DNA of 64,000 nucleotides from Pararhizobium sp. IMCC21322. Its GTDB lineage: Bacteria; Pseudomonadota; Alphaproteobacteria; Rhizobiales; GCA-2746425. Where the stretch lies: NCBI RefSeq assembly GCF_030758295.1, contig NZ_CP132335.1:4688412-4752411 (forward strand), written 5' to 3'. A program made the translations under genes and the position numbers. Shown in pieces: positions 41,854-51,041 of this stretch. Position 1 is the stretch's first letter. Each line of letters opens with the position of its first letter. The notes beneath the pieces are model-generated. The model was not told the origin of the DNA, made no database searches, and saw only the letters and a program-made list of their open reading frames with translations.

Positions 41854-43374
41854 ATGTTCTACGTACCAAAGAAAGCAATCTACAAGGCTGTTTCGAGGCG
41901 AAAGTTTCTGGAATTGGGCGGCGGTGGCATTGCGTCACTCGGCGTCGGATCACTTGTAGTAGGGTTGAGCACAGTTATCACCCGTCGGCCTGTACAGGCA
42001 GCTTCATCAGATGATGCGAAATGGCGGCAATACGAAGGCTCAAAACTGGTCTTCATGTCGGAAAATACGCCACCATCATTTGCGATCCGGGACAAGATTA
42101 AAGACTTTTACGATCTGACCGGTATTGAAATCGAAATTATCACCGACGGCTTGCCATCCGTGCAACAAAAGGTCGGCATCGATCTGCAAAGCGGAAACTC
42201 CGATTTCCCGATCAGTTATGTTCAGGATAAGCCAATCGGCGCACCCTTCGCAGATTACTATGCTGATCTGACACCGATGATAGGTGACGACACATTGCCT
42301 CAGGACCCAGAGGGTTATGGCGATGGCGTCTGGTTTGAAAACTTTCTCGATGCATGTGGTCGTTTCTATGATCGAGACAGGCTTATTGCGCTGCCATATG
42401 ATGCTGCTGTGGCCTGCACATTCTATCGTCAGGACATCTACGAAGAGAACACCAAAGATTTCGAAGCCGAATATGGCTACCGAATGGAATTCGATGAGGA
42501 TTCCACCTGGAAAACCGTCTATGACTTCGCTGAATTCCTGAAGAAGAAACGCGATGGTGGTGCGGATGTACCGTATGGGTATGCGCAACACCAAGGCTCA
42601 TTTGCCTGGACAACTCAGCTTGACGTGCAGCGGATGTTCTTTGCTCACGGTCGTTGGCTTGATTGGGAAATCGACGATAAACTCGGCAGCAAATCGCCAC
42701 CGCCATCAAACTGGGGTGATGAACAATCCGTTCTGCTGATGCAAAAATACAAAGAGCAGGCAGATGTCAGCCATCCTGACAACCTTGCCAATGGCACGCT
42801 GGAACTGAACACAGTCTATCAGTCCGGTAGCATTGCCATGCAGGTTCAATACCATGAGTTTGCAGCCTCAATTGAGGACGCAACAACATCGAAAGCAGCC
42901 GGTGGTAAAACAGCATATGCGCCTTGTCCTAAGGGCGAGCCAAGCTGGATCACCAATGGCGGTCCATCTGTAAATGGCACGAATTGTGGCATCGGTGGCG
43001 TTGGCATTAATGGCAATGCCTCTGAAGATGTTAAGCGGGCAGCTTATATCTTCTGTGTCTATGCCACGACCGGCAAGCTGCAGTATGATGTTCTGACTGG
43101 TTTGGGTGGAACGCCTACTCGTAAATCCGTCATGGATATGCCTGGTGTTGCAGAAGCCCGTCAGCGTCCATCCGAGATGCCAAATGCACTGACCTTCGAT
43201 GCGGTTTATGACATCGGCATCAAGGATCCAAACTTCGTGCTGGGACCCAAAGTGCCCGAGGCCAACGAATATCACAATATTCTGGCGGCTGAGACCCAGA
43301 GGTGTTTGTCGGAAGATACCACCCCTGAAGAGGCCTGCAACAGCATCAAGAGCCAGATAGACAACCTGCACTAG
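41854..43374 (+). CDS. Sugar ABC transporter substrate-binding protein (family 1, Tat-exported)
   Basis: 506 aa. The N-terminus contains a twin-arginine motif (SRRKFLELGGGGIASLGVGS) followed by a hydrophobic stretch, so export by Tat is likely. The mature part has the family 1 extracellular solute-binding fold. It is preceded by AAGGAGG. It delivers the ligand to the permeases at 43548 and 44556. Family 1 proteins bind oligosaccharides, polyols or monosaccharides. A hairpin follows (43396-43423). Confidence 0.88.
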   Translation: MFYVPKKAIYKAVSRRKFLELGGGGIASLGVGSLVVGLSTVITRRPVQAASSDDAKWRQYEGSKLVFMSENTPPSFAIRDKIKDFYDLTGIEIEIITDGLPSVQQKVGIDLQSGNSDFPISYVQDKPIGAPFADYYADLTPMIGDDTLPQDPEGYGDGVWFENFLDACGRFYDRDRLIALPYDAAVACTFYRQDIYEENTKDFEAEYGYRMEFDEDSTWKTVYDFAEFLKKKRDGGADVPYGYAQHQGSFAWTTQLDVQRMFFAHGRWLDWEIDDKLGSKSPPPSNWGDEQSVLLMQKYKEQADVSHPDNLANGTLELNTVYQSGSIAMQVQYHEFAASIEDATTSKAAGGKTAYAPCPKGEPSWITNGGPSVNGTNCGIGGVGINGNASEDVKRAAYIFCVYATTGKLQYDVLTGLGGTPTRKSVMDMPGVAEARQRPSEMPNALTFDAVYDIGIKDPNFVLGPKVPEANEYHNILAAETQRCLSEDTTPEEACNSIKSQIDNLH

Positions 43375-43395
43375 GGTTATCATCAACAAACAATC

Positions 43396-43423
43396 GGAAG
43401 AGCGTTGATCTCAGCGCTCTTCC
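43396..43423 (+). terminator. Hairpin after the binding-protein gene
   Basis: 9-bp stem GGAAGAGCG / CGCTCTTCC with a 10-nt loop, with no T run after it. It probably stabilises the upstream mRNA and lowers expression of the permease genes, as the parallel hairpin at 8459-8484 may do. Confidence 0.6.
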
Positions 43424-43547
43424 CATAAAATAATGCGCATTGGATTAAGTCCGCAGGCAATCCAATGCAAAGTAGCAAAAGTTCTTCCCATTACCGCAAA
43501 AGCGAAACGGGTGGACAATTTGGTGCGCTGAGAAGTTTGGAGATATC

Positions 43548-44534
43548 ATGACAATTGGCTCTGAAAAGAATATCCACCCCGCCTTGTCTGATCAGGACTG
43601 GGGCTACGCGACAATCAGTCAGAAGCCTGCATCTCTTAATCCAAATCCCAAGAAATGGTTTTACTTCTATCTGGCCGCGCCGGCTATCATACTGTTGGCT
43701 GCCATCACAATTTACCCGTTCTTCTGGCTCATCTATATGAGCTTTCATAAGGTCGGATTTGGTGCCGTCTCAGATGTCTTCGTAGGGCTCAAAAATTTTT
43801 CGCGCCTGTTCTCAGATGCCAAATTTATTGCAGGCTGGGGTCTGCTGCTGAAATACAGTGCCATTTGCCTCACCATCCAGGTTCTAGTCGGAGTAGCGCT
43901 TGCAGTTGTGCTCAACAATTCGCGCTATGAAAAACCACTAATAACAATGTTTCTAATGCCAATGATGGTGTCACCGGTCGTGGCAGGTCTGCTGTTTTAT
44001 TACCTGTATAACGGCACATTTGGTTGGTATCACTGGATTTTCCAAAGCCTAGGCATTCTTGGTGAAACCTCGATCCTCGGCAGTTCCAACACCGCGCTTT
44101 ACGGCATTATTCTTGTGGATGTGTGGCAATGGACACCGCTGATCACCTTGATCACGCTGGCCGGGCTCAAGCGTGTGCCACAAGATCAGCTTGAAGCGAA
44201 TATGGTCGATGGTGCAGGCTCTATCAGTAACTTTTTCCACATTAGCCTGCCGAACATCTATCCATTCCTGCTGATTGCCATCTTGCTACGCTTTATGGAT
44301 AATTTCCGCTTCATCGACGCCATTCTGGTGCTCACGGGCGGAGGTCCGGGCAATTCAACACGATTGCTCCCGGTCTATCTTTTCGACGTATCCTTCCAAT
44401 TCTTCAAACTGGGACGAGGAGCCGCGATCGCGATCTCACTGCTCATTGTCACAATTATTCTCGGTATGATCCTGGTGCGCGTGCTCGAAGACCCAGCACG
44501 CAAAAGTACACTCGCTGGCGATAGCGACAGTTAA
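43548..44534 (+). CDS. Sugar ABC transporter permease 1 (MalF-like)
   Basis: 328 aa with six predicted helices and a cytoplasmic N-terminal tail of about 40 residues. The EAA motif is QLEANMVDGAGSISNFFHIS, then LPNIYPFLL. It is the MalF/UgpA-type partner of the next gene. Confidence 0.92.
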   Translation: MTIGSEKNIHPALSDQDWGYATISQKPASLNPNPKKWFYFYLAAPAIILLAAITIYPFFWLIYMSFHKVGFGAVSDVFVGLKNFSRLFSDAKFIAGWGLLLKYSAICLTIQVLVGVALAVVLNNSRYEKPLITMFLMPMMVSPVVAGLLFYYLYNGTFGWYHWIFQSLGILGETSILGSSNTALYGIILVDVWQWTPLITLITLAGLKRVPQDQLEANMVDGAGSISNFFHISLPNIYPFLLIAILLRFMDNFRFIDAILVLTGGGPGNSTRLLPVYLFDVSFQFFKLGRGAAIAISLLIVTIILGMILVRVLEDPARKSTLAGDSDS

Positions 44535-44555
44535 CCAGAAAGGAAAGCAAGACCT

Positions 44556-45437
44556 ATGGCCTCTCGCGAACTCATTTCCTATGACACGGGTGCAACTGTT
44601 AAGATTCTTAAGTGGGTCAGCCCGGTTTTTCTGGGCGCCTATCTGATCTGGGCACTTCTGCCGCTTTTCATTATGCTGATGGCATCTTTCAAAGATCTGC
44701 TCGACGCGTTTACATTGCCAAAACCTGGTCAATGGGGCGATGTGGGTGTCTTTTTTGATTTCTCGCCGACTGTCACGCACTACATTGCATTGTTTGCTGA
44801 AAACAATTTCGGCACGTATCTATTCAATAGCCTTGTCGCCTCGATTGGGTCCGCAATGATTGCGGTCACGCTCGGTTCAATGTGTGCCTACAGCCTGTCA
44901 CGAACAGAATTTCGAGGAAAGAAAGACCTTCTTTTCTGGATCATTTCGACACGTATGGCACCAATTGTTGCGGTCATTGTTCCGCTCTATGCGATCTTCC
45001 GGTCAGCCGATCTGGTTGGCACTCTCCCAGGATTGATTCTGGCCTTCACAACGTTCAATTTGCCGTTCGCAATCTGGATGCTCAAAGGCTTTTTTGACGG
45101 TGTGCCTTACGCCATCGAAGAAGCGGCGCAAGTAGACGGGAACAACCGTTTTCAGGCATTCCTGATGATCCTGCCACTCGTAGCGCCAGGCATCGGGGCC
45201 TTTGTGATCCTTTGTATCTTGTTCGCCTGGAACGATTTCCTGTTCGCAACCATCATCGGCAGTGGTGGTGCTAAAACGCTGCCTGCCGCGACAAAAGAAC
45301 TGGTTCAACCACAAAACATCGATTGGGGAAAAATCATGGCGGCCGGGGTTGTCACAACCGCGCCAATGATCCCGCTCGGCCTACTCGTCAGACGTTACTT
45401 GGTGGCAGGTCTCACCATGGGCGCCGTAAAAGAATAA
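44556..45437 (+). CDS. Sugar ABC transporter permease 2 (MalG-like)
   Basis: 293 aa with six helices; EAA motif AIEEAAQVDGNNRFQAFLMI, then LPLVAPGIGA. MalG/UgpE type. It starts 21 nt after permease 1, with AGAAAGGA upstream. Confidence 0.92.
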   Translation: MASRELISYDTGATVKILKWVSPVFLGAYLIWALLPLFIMLMASFKDLLDAFTLPKPGQWGDVGVFFDFSPTVTHYIALFAENNFGTYLFNSLVASIGSAMIAVTLGSMCAYSLSRTEFRGKKDLLFWIISTRMAPIVAVIVPLYAIFRSADLVGTLPGLILAFTTFNLPFAIWMLKGFFDGVPYAIEEAAQVDGNNRFQAFLMILPLVAPGIGAFVILCILFAWNDFLFATIIGSGGAKTLPAATKELVQPQNIDWGKIMAAGVVTTAPMIPLGLLVRRYLVAGLTMGAVKE

Positions 45438-45459
45438 GCATTAACAAGGATTCTTAAGA

Positions 45460-46551
45460 ATGGTTGCTGTATCTTTCAACAACGTCTGGAAAGACTACGG
45501 AGACTCTGTAGCTGTCCGGGACCTGAATATGAACATCAAAGATGGAGAGTTTGTTTCTCTGTTGGGTCCATCGGGTTGCGGTAAATCCACATCGCTTAGA
45601 ATGCTTGCGGGTCTGGAGCACATCACTTCAGGTGAGATCGTTTTTGGTGACAAGGTTGTAAATCAACTGCCCCCCAAAGACCGCGATATTGCAATGGTTT
45701 TTGAAAACTATGCGCTTTATCCCCACAAAACCATATTCGATAACATTGCCAACCCACTTAAGCGGGCCAAGATATCACCGGCTGAAATTACGCGCCGGGT
45801 AAACGAAGCGGCTAAACTCCTGGAAATTGACCATCTGTTGGAACGCCGCCCACAGGAACTCAGCGGTGGTCAGAAACAGAGAACAGCAATTGGCCGGGCT
45901 ATCGTCCGGCAACCGCAGGTGTATCTGTTCGACGAACCAATTGCCCATCTGGACGCAAAGCTGCGGGCCCGGATGCGGAGCGAACTGAAACACATGCAAT
46001 TTAATCTGGGTGTTACCACCATCTACGTAACGCATGACCAGCTTGAAGCACTCACAATGGCAGACCGAATTGCAGTCATGAATGACGGCGTGTTGCAACA
46101 ATTCGGAACGCCGCAGGAAATCTATGAGAATCCGGTCAACTCCTGGGTCGCGACCTTTGTTGGAGAACCGCAGATGTCCTTGATGGAAATGTCAATGACA
46201 GGTGAAAAGGGCGACGCTGCCCTGAGCTTTCTCGGCAACATAATTTCTCTTGACGACGCAAGTTCTTCACGACTGAACAAAGCCGGAATTGCCGATCTGC
46301 TGGTCGGTGTGCGACCAGACAAGGCATCCGTCTCGCTTCAAGAAACGCCCGGCGCTATCAAGGCAGAAGTGTATTCCCGCCAGCTCCTGGGAGCGGATGT
46401 TTTGGTGGAGGTCGCGATAGGCAAGACGCGCGTTCGGGCCAAAGCTGACACGTCATTCATGGGCAATGTGGGTGAGCCTTGCTATCTGAGTTTCAGTTCC
46501 GAAAACCTCTATTATTTCAATGCTGAAGATGGAAAGGTCGTTGAGAGATAA
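45460..46551 (+). CDS. Sugar ABC transporter ATPase (MalK/UgpC type)
   Basis: 363 aa: Walker A GPSGCGKST, signature LSGGQKQRTAIGRAI, Walker B VYLFDEPIAHLDAKLR, H-loop VTHDQ and a C-terminal TOBE-type regulatory domain. The Q-loop reads MVFENYALYPH where the family has MVFQNYALYPH, so the conserved glutamine is a glutamate. The signature and Walker motifs are otherwise intact. The stop overlaps the start of the next gene (TAATG). Confidence 0.93.
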   Translation: MVAVSFNNVWKDYGDSVAVRDLNMNIKDGEFVSLLGPSGCGKSTSLRMLAGLEHITSGEIVFGDKVVNQLPPKDRDIAMVFENYALYPHKTIFDNIANPLKRAKISPAEITRRVNEAAKLLEIDHLLERRPQELSGGQKQRTAIGRAIVRQPQVYLFDEPIAHLDAKLRARMRSELKHMQFNLGVTTIYVTHDQLEALTMADRIAVMNDGVLQQFGTPQEIYENPVNSWVATFVGEPQMSLMEMSMTGEKGDAALSFLGNIISLDDASSSRLNKAGIADLLVGVRPDKASVSLQETPGAIKAEVYSRQLLGADVLVEVAIGKTRVRAKADTSFMGNVGEPCYLSFSSENLYYFNAEDGKVVER

Positions 46552-47171
46552 TGGATCAGACCGATGATCAATATGCGCATTTGCTGACGAGCTTTATGGA
46601 TCGGCATGGCTTGCATGAAAACGCGACCACAGTCGAGGTTTACCATGCAGTGCGTAATGTTGCCTATGGTCGCGTTGGCGGACGCAGTGCCGAGGCTGTG
46701 ATCCGGCACAATATGGGATCGTGCTCAGGTAAACATATACTTTTACGCGACGTTTTACGTCATCTGAACCAAAGCGCTGACGTGGAGACGGTGAGAGGCG
46801 ACTTTGCCGCTGCAATACCACCGCATCCTACAATGCCTGAGGAATTGCGGGCGTTCTGCCGGGAGGGCGGTATTACCGACTTTCATAATTACGTGGTCTG
46901 GAAAAGTCCTGATGGCGAAATCAAGCTGGATGCGACCTGGCCCGACGGGCTCATAGCAATGGGGTTTCCCGGCAATCGCGATTGGGACGGAAACGGTGAC
47001 ACCATATTGGCGTTGGAACCAGAAAACGTCCTGGACCGAGTTGAAGAAATTCCCAGTTACAAGGCATTTCTGTTGGGTCAGCTTGGCAGAGATCAGATTT
47101 ATGAGCGGGAAAAATTCCTGACCCTTTTAACGGATTGGGTTGCGACAACAGAAAGTGGAGGAGGAGTCTGA
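46551..47171 (+). CDS. Transglutaminase-like cysteine protease-fold protein
   Basis: 206 aa. A Cys-His-Asp triad can be read in NMGSCSGKHILL, ITDFHNYVVW and IKLDATWP, the order found in transglutaminase-like proteins. There is no signal peptide. It is coupled at both ends (TAATG with the ATPase, TGATG with the kinase), so it is an integral part of the sugar operon. The role is unknown; peptidase, amidase or deglycosylating activity are all possible. Such a gene inside a sugar transporter/kinase operon is unusual. Confidence 0.75.
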   Translation: MDQTDDQYAHLLTSFMDRHGLHENATTVEVYHAVRNVAYGRVGGRSAEAVIRHNMGSCSGKHILLRDVLRHLNQSADVETVRGDFAAAIPPHPTMPEELRAFCREGGITDFHNYVVWKSPDGEIKLDATWPDGLIAMGFPGNRDWDGNGDTILALEPENVLDRVEEIPSYKAFLLGQLGRDQIYEREKFLTLLTDWVATTESGGGV

Positions 47172-48730
47172 TGAAAGCTACCAAGGCATTTGTCGGGATA
47201 GACGCCGGTACAACTGGCTGCGCCGTCATGATTTTTGATGAGCATGGCAAAACCTTGGGCCAGGGCTATCAGGAATACCCCTGTATCACGCCGCACCCGG
47301 GGTGGAGTGAGCAAGACCTTAATGCCGTTTGGCAAGGTATCTGCGCCGCCAGTAAGCAAGCAACATCCGCCGCGAATCTGCCGGCAGACTCATATCGCTC
47401 CGTAGGATTATCAAGCCAGCGTGGCACCATTGCCATGCTGGATGAAAACAAAGAGCCGCTGTGTTCCAGTTATGTCTGGAATTGCACCCGCGCTGCCGAT
47501 TATGCGGACAAGTTTGCCGAACATATTTCACCTGAAGAACACCAAAAACTGACCGGAATGCAGCTGAGCCCGTTATGGTCAGCTGCCAAGATTGCATGGT
47601 TTCGCGACAATGAACCTGCACTTTTTGACCGCACCCGCTGGTTTGCAAATGGCCAGGAGTATTTTCTGCACAAGCTAGGCGCTGAGGAGTGGGTCACCGA
47701 TCCAGCCTCCCTCACCCTCAATGGGATGATGGATATCGCCAAACTTGATTGGAGCGATGAAATTCTGGAGCTTTGTGGCATCACGCGCTCGCAACTGCCG
47801 GTCGTTGGAATACCATCCGGCGTTTCGGGTAAAATGTCCAAGGAAGCCGCAGACCTTACCGGCATTCCAGCCGGCACGCCTCTTTGTCGTGGCGCAGGCG
47901 ATCAGCAATGTGCAGCGATCGGCGCAGGCGTCATTAAGCAGGGTATGGCTGAATTCACCATCGGCACCTCCGGTGTCATGGTTGGTCATCTGGATTCTCT
48001 GGATCGTATCAAGGGCAACAACCTTTGGTGGGGCGGACATGCCGTGCCCGGCGCGTGGGACATTGAGGGAGCAGCCTTCAGCCTTGGCGCCTGTTTGAAG
48101 TGGTGGCGCGACAATATGGGTCGACGCGAGATTGAAGCGGGCAACGCATTGGGACGCAGCCCATTTGCTCTCATGGTGGATGGGGCTTCAGCCTCGCCTC
48201 CGGGCGCAAAAGGCCTTTTGTTCCACTCTTTTCTAAGCAGTCAGGTCACGCCTTATTATGATGCTGCATCGCGCGGTGCATTTTTGGGCATAGGGCTTTA
48301 CCACAACCGTCACGATATGATCCGCGCTCTGCTCGAAGGCTGCGCCAATGAAATGAAGATGGTTGTTGATGCGTTTCAATCAGATGTTGAAGGCGGCATC
48401 ACAGAGCTTCGTTTAACGGGCGGCGGCACAAAAAGTGCCGGGTTTGTACAGATCATGACCGACATCATTGGTATGCCCACACGCGTTACAACAGAGCGCG
48501 AATGCACCGTATTGGGCGCTGCTATCCTGGGTGCGTTTGGGTCTGGAAACTTCTCAACCATCGATGATGCAGTGGAGCAGATGGTTGAAGTCGAATCCGA
48601 GTTTATTCCCAACACCCGCTTAAGCGGACTGTACGGTGAACAACATGAAATCTGGCGTGGCATGTACGAAGCAATTGCCAAGGGCGGACAATACCAGAAA
48701 TTGGCCGACTTCTCGGCAAAACATTTCTAG
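47171..48730 (+). CDS. FGGY-family carbohydrate kinase
   Basis: 519 aa from the ATG at 47171 (GGAGGAGG upstream). The N-terminal domain starts FVGIDAGTTGCAVMIFDEHG; GLSSQRGTIAMLDENKEPLC is typical, and the C-terminal domain has LTGGGTKSAGFVQIMTDIIG and ECTVLGAAILGA. The family phosphorylates ketoses and polyols (xylulose, ribulose, erythritol, AI-2). The product is probably the substrate of the class II aldolase and/or transaldolase and the ligand of RpiR. Confidence 0.93.
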   Translation: MKATKAFVGIDAGTTGCAVMIFDEHGKTLGQGYQEYPCITPHPGWSEQDLNAVWQGICAASKQATSAANLPADSYRSVGLSSQRGTIAMLDENKEPLCSSYVWNCTRAADYADKFAEHISPEEHQKLTGMQLSPLWSAAKIAWFRDNEPALFDRTRWFANGQEYFLHKLGAEEWVTDPASLTLNGMMDIAKLDWSDEILELCGITRSQLPVVGIPSGVSGKMSKEAADLTGIPAGTPLCRGAGDQQCAAIGAGVIKQGMAEFTIGTSGVMVGHLDSLDRIKGNNLWWGGHAVPGAWDIEGAAFSLGACLKWWRDNMGRREIEAGNALGRSPFALMVDGASASPPGAKGLLFHSFLSSQVTPYYDAASRGAFLGIGLYHNRHDMIRALLEGCANEMKMVVDAFQSDVEGGITELRLTGGGTKSAGFVQIMTDIIGMPTRVTTERECTVLGAAILGAFGSGNFSTIDDAVEQMVEVESEFIPNTRLSGLYGEQHEIWRGMYEAIAKGGQYQKLADFSAKHF

Positions 48731-48769
48731 CCAGCTGAACTGATAAATCAAAGCGAGAAGGAGAACAAA

Positions 48770-49324
48770 ATGCCGATACCAGGAATGCGTGGGATGGAAC
48801 ATGTTGGTTTCACCGTACCCGATATAAACGAGGCCTGTGATTTTTTCGAAAAAATTCTGGGCGGCGTGACACTTTATACCGCTGCGACGGACTTTCGTGT
48901 AGATGACAGTGACTGGATGACCGAACATCTCAGGGTACATCCCCGTTCTGTGATTACAGAATTCCGGTACATGCGGCTTGGAAATGGAACCAATCTGGAG
49001 ATTTTTGAGTATGTCTCTCCTGACCAGAACGCCACACCGCCAAAGAACAGTGACATTGGTGGCCACCATTTTGCTTTCTATGTGGACGACATGGATAGCG
49101 CCATCGCGTTCCTGAAGGAAAACGATGTTGTCGTGCTTGGCGAACCAACTTCCTATGAAGAAGGCCCGAATATCGGTCTGACCTGGTGCTACTTCATGGC
49201 ACCTTGGGGGCTGCAGCTTGAAATCGTTTCTGCACCAAATGGCACTGATTTTGACAATGCTGCCAAAGCAAAAGGTGAAATGCGATTGTTCAATCCGGCA
49301 AACATCAAAGAGACATTGATCTAA
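48770..49324 (+). CDS. VOC-superfamily (glyoxalase/dioxygenase-fold) protein
   Basis: 184 aa with two beta-alpha-beta-beta-beta modules: MEHVGFTVPDINEACDFFEK and HHFAFYVDDMDSAIAFLKEN. Candidate metal ligands are the His of MEHVGF, Glu of LEIFEY, His of GHHFAF and Glu of LQLEIVS, the usual four. The role may be an isomerase, epimerase or lyase on a pathway intermediate. A hairpin follows it. Confidence 0.87.
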   Translation: MPIPGMRGMEHVGFTVPDINEACDFFEKILGGVTLYTAATDFRVDDSDWMTEHLRVHPRSVITEFRYMRLGNGTNLEIFEYVSPDQNATPPKNSDIGGHHFAFYVDDMDSAIAFLKENDVVVLGEPTSYEEGPNIGLTWCYFMAPWGLQLEIVSAPNGTDFDNAAKAKGEMRLFNPANIKETLI

Positions 49325-49330
49325 AACTCT

Positions 49331-49363
49331 GCGGCAGCCGGGGGCAATATTCCTGGCTGCCGC
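49331..49363 (+). terminator. Hairpin between the VOC and aldolase genes
   Basis: 9-bp perfect stem GCGGCAGCC / GGCTGCCGC with a 15-nt loop, followed by ATTATTTC. A weak or partial terminator, or an mRNA processing site, since the operon continues. Confidence 0.6.
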
Positions 49364-49413
49364 ATTATTTCTAATCGCCCTCCCCTTTGCGGCCTGCCTT
49401 ACGGAGTAAAAAA

Positions 49414-50280
49414 ATGTCCATTGCTTACATGAAGCCAATGTTAAAAACCGCGCAGAACGAAAGCTACGGCGTCGCGGCCTTCAACATGATCGACTACAAT
49501 AGTGCACGTGCTGTGGTAGACGGCGCACAAGAGATGAATGCACCGGTCATTATTCAACTGTCCGTAAAGACGATTAGGCATTGGGGCTTCAAACCCATTG
49601 GAGACTGGGTACGCAGCCTGTCAAATGATGTTGATGTTCCAGTCGCTCTTCATCTTGATCATTGCACTGATCTGGACGTAATCCGAAATTGTATTGATGC
49701 AGGCTGGACATCGGTGATGTTCGACGGGTCTGCATTGCCATTTGAAGAAAACATCCGACAGACGAAACTGGCATATGATGTGGCGACATCCGGGGGTATT
49801 GGCCTTGAGGCAGAAATCGGCGCAATTGGCGGCACAGAGGATGACAAATTCGTGTCCGAAGACGATGCGATATTGGCAAACGTAGATGAGTGTATCGAGT
49901 TCTGTAAAAACTTCCCGGAGCTGGCCGTATTTGCCCCGGCCATCGGAACGGCACACGGAGTTTACAAAGGCGAACCCAAAATTGCCTATGATCGACTGAA
50001 GGAAATCACAAATGTTGTTGATATCCCAATCGCGCTACATGGCGGAACAGGCCTGACCAGTGATCAGTTCAGCCGCTGCATCTCTTCTGGCTGTGCGAAG
50101 GTAAACATCTCCACCATGCACAAGCTGCAATTTATCGAAGGCTTTACCGCGCTGAAGGTTGAAAAACCAACCTTGGGCGAACCTATTCCATTTATCAGCG
50201 CGCAGTATGATTTGATGAAAAAAGGAGTCAGGGAAATGATTTCTCTATTTGGCTCCGAAGGCAAAGCAAACAAGGTTTAA
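49414..50280 (+). CDS. Class II (zinc) fructose/tagatose-bisphosphate aldolase family protein
   Basis: 288 aa from the ATG at 49414 (ACGGAG upstream; a frame from 49387 is longer by 9). Zinc and catalytic residues are in ALHLDHCTDLD, LEAEIGAIGG, GTAHGVYKG, ALHGGTGL and CAKVNIST. It cleaves a ketose phosphate to dihydroxyacetone phosphate and an aldehyde. Together with the kinase it forms the core of a degradation path; the aldehyde could be taken up by the reductase at 51042. Confidence 0.92.
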   Translation: MSIAYMKPMLKTAQNESYGVAAFNMIDYNSARAVVDGAQEMNAPVIIQLSVKTIRHWGFKPIGDWVRSLSNDVDVPVALHLDHCTDLDVIRNCIDAGWTSVMFDGSALPFEENIRQTKLAYDVATSGGIGLEAEIGAIGGTEDDKFVSEDDAILANVDECIEFCKNFPELAVFAPAIGTAHGVYKGEPKIAYDRLKEITNVVDIPIALHGGTGLTSDQFSRCISSGCAKVNISTMHKLQFIEGFTALKVEKPTLGEPIPFISAQYDLMKKGVREMISLFGSEGKANKV

Positions 50281-50289
50281 GGGCGGGAT

Positions 50290-50997
50290 ATGCAAGCACT
50301 TATATTCGATTGCGATGGTGTCTTGGTTGATACCGAGCGAGATGGACACCGCGTAGCTTTCAACAAGGCATTTGCTGCCAAAGGTCTTGCCGACAATTGG
50401 TCAGTTGACCGTTATCATGATCTGCTCCTGACCGCCGGTGGCAAGGAGCGCATGAAACGTCATTTTGATGAAACGGATTGGCCTGTCCCGAATGAGGAAC
50501 GCGAAGACTTCATCAAGGACCTTCACCGCCTGAAGACTGACATTTTCATGGAACTTATCGAAGAGGGGCAATTGCCACTTCGACCCGGGATTTCCCGCAT
50601 TATGAACGAGGCGATAGATGCCGAGGTGACCCTGGCGGTCTGTTCAACATCCAACGAGCGCGCCGTGCAGGCAATTGTCGACAGACTGTTGGGAGACAGG
50701 GTTTCCGCAAATATTACGGTTTTTGCCGGTGACATGGTCAAAGCCAAAAAACCGGATCCCGCCATCTATCTGTTGGCATTGAGCCAACTAAGTCTTGATC
50801 GGGACAAATGCGTCGTGGTGGAGGACAGCAATATCGGTCTGACAGCGGCACGTGCAGCGGGCATCCGCTGCCTGGTGACAAAGTCCTCTTATACCGAAAA
50901 TGAAGACTTTTCAGATGCGCAGGCAATCGTTCCAAATATGGATGATGACAATGGTCAAGCCGTATCAATAGGCACACTAAGCGCACTTTTAACCTGA
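50290..50997 (+). CDS. HAD-superfamily phosphatase (CbbY/beta-phosphoglucomutase-like)
   Basis: 235 aa. Motif I FDCDGVLVDTE with the nucleophile Asp, motif II VCSTSNE, motif III lysine in KAKKPDP and motif IV VVEDSNIGL. The CbbY family dephosphorylates sugar phosphates such as xylulose 1,5-bisphosphate. It may remove a dead-end phosphorylated product of the kinase. Confidence 0.9.
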   Translation: MQALIFDCDGVLVDTERDGHRVAFNKAFAAKGLADNWSVDRYHDLLLTAGGKERMKRHFDETDWPVPNEEREDFIKDLHRLKTDIFMELIEEGQLPLRPGISRIMNEAIDAEVTLAVCSTSNERAVQAIVDRLLGDRVSANITVFAGDMVKAKKPDPAIYLLALSQLSLDRDKCVVVEDSNIGLTAARAAGIRCLVTKSSYTENEDFSDAQAIVPNMDDDNGQAVSIGTLSALLT

Positions 50998-51041
50998 AAC
51001 AATGTGGAAGCCCTGCGGGGCTGGGGGTCCGGTCAACAATT

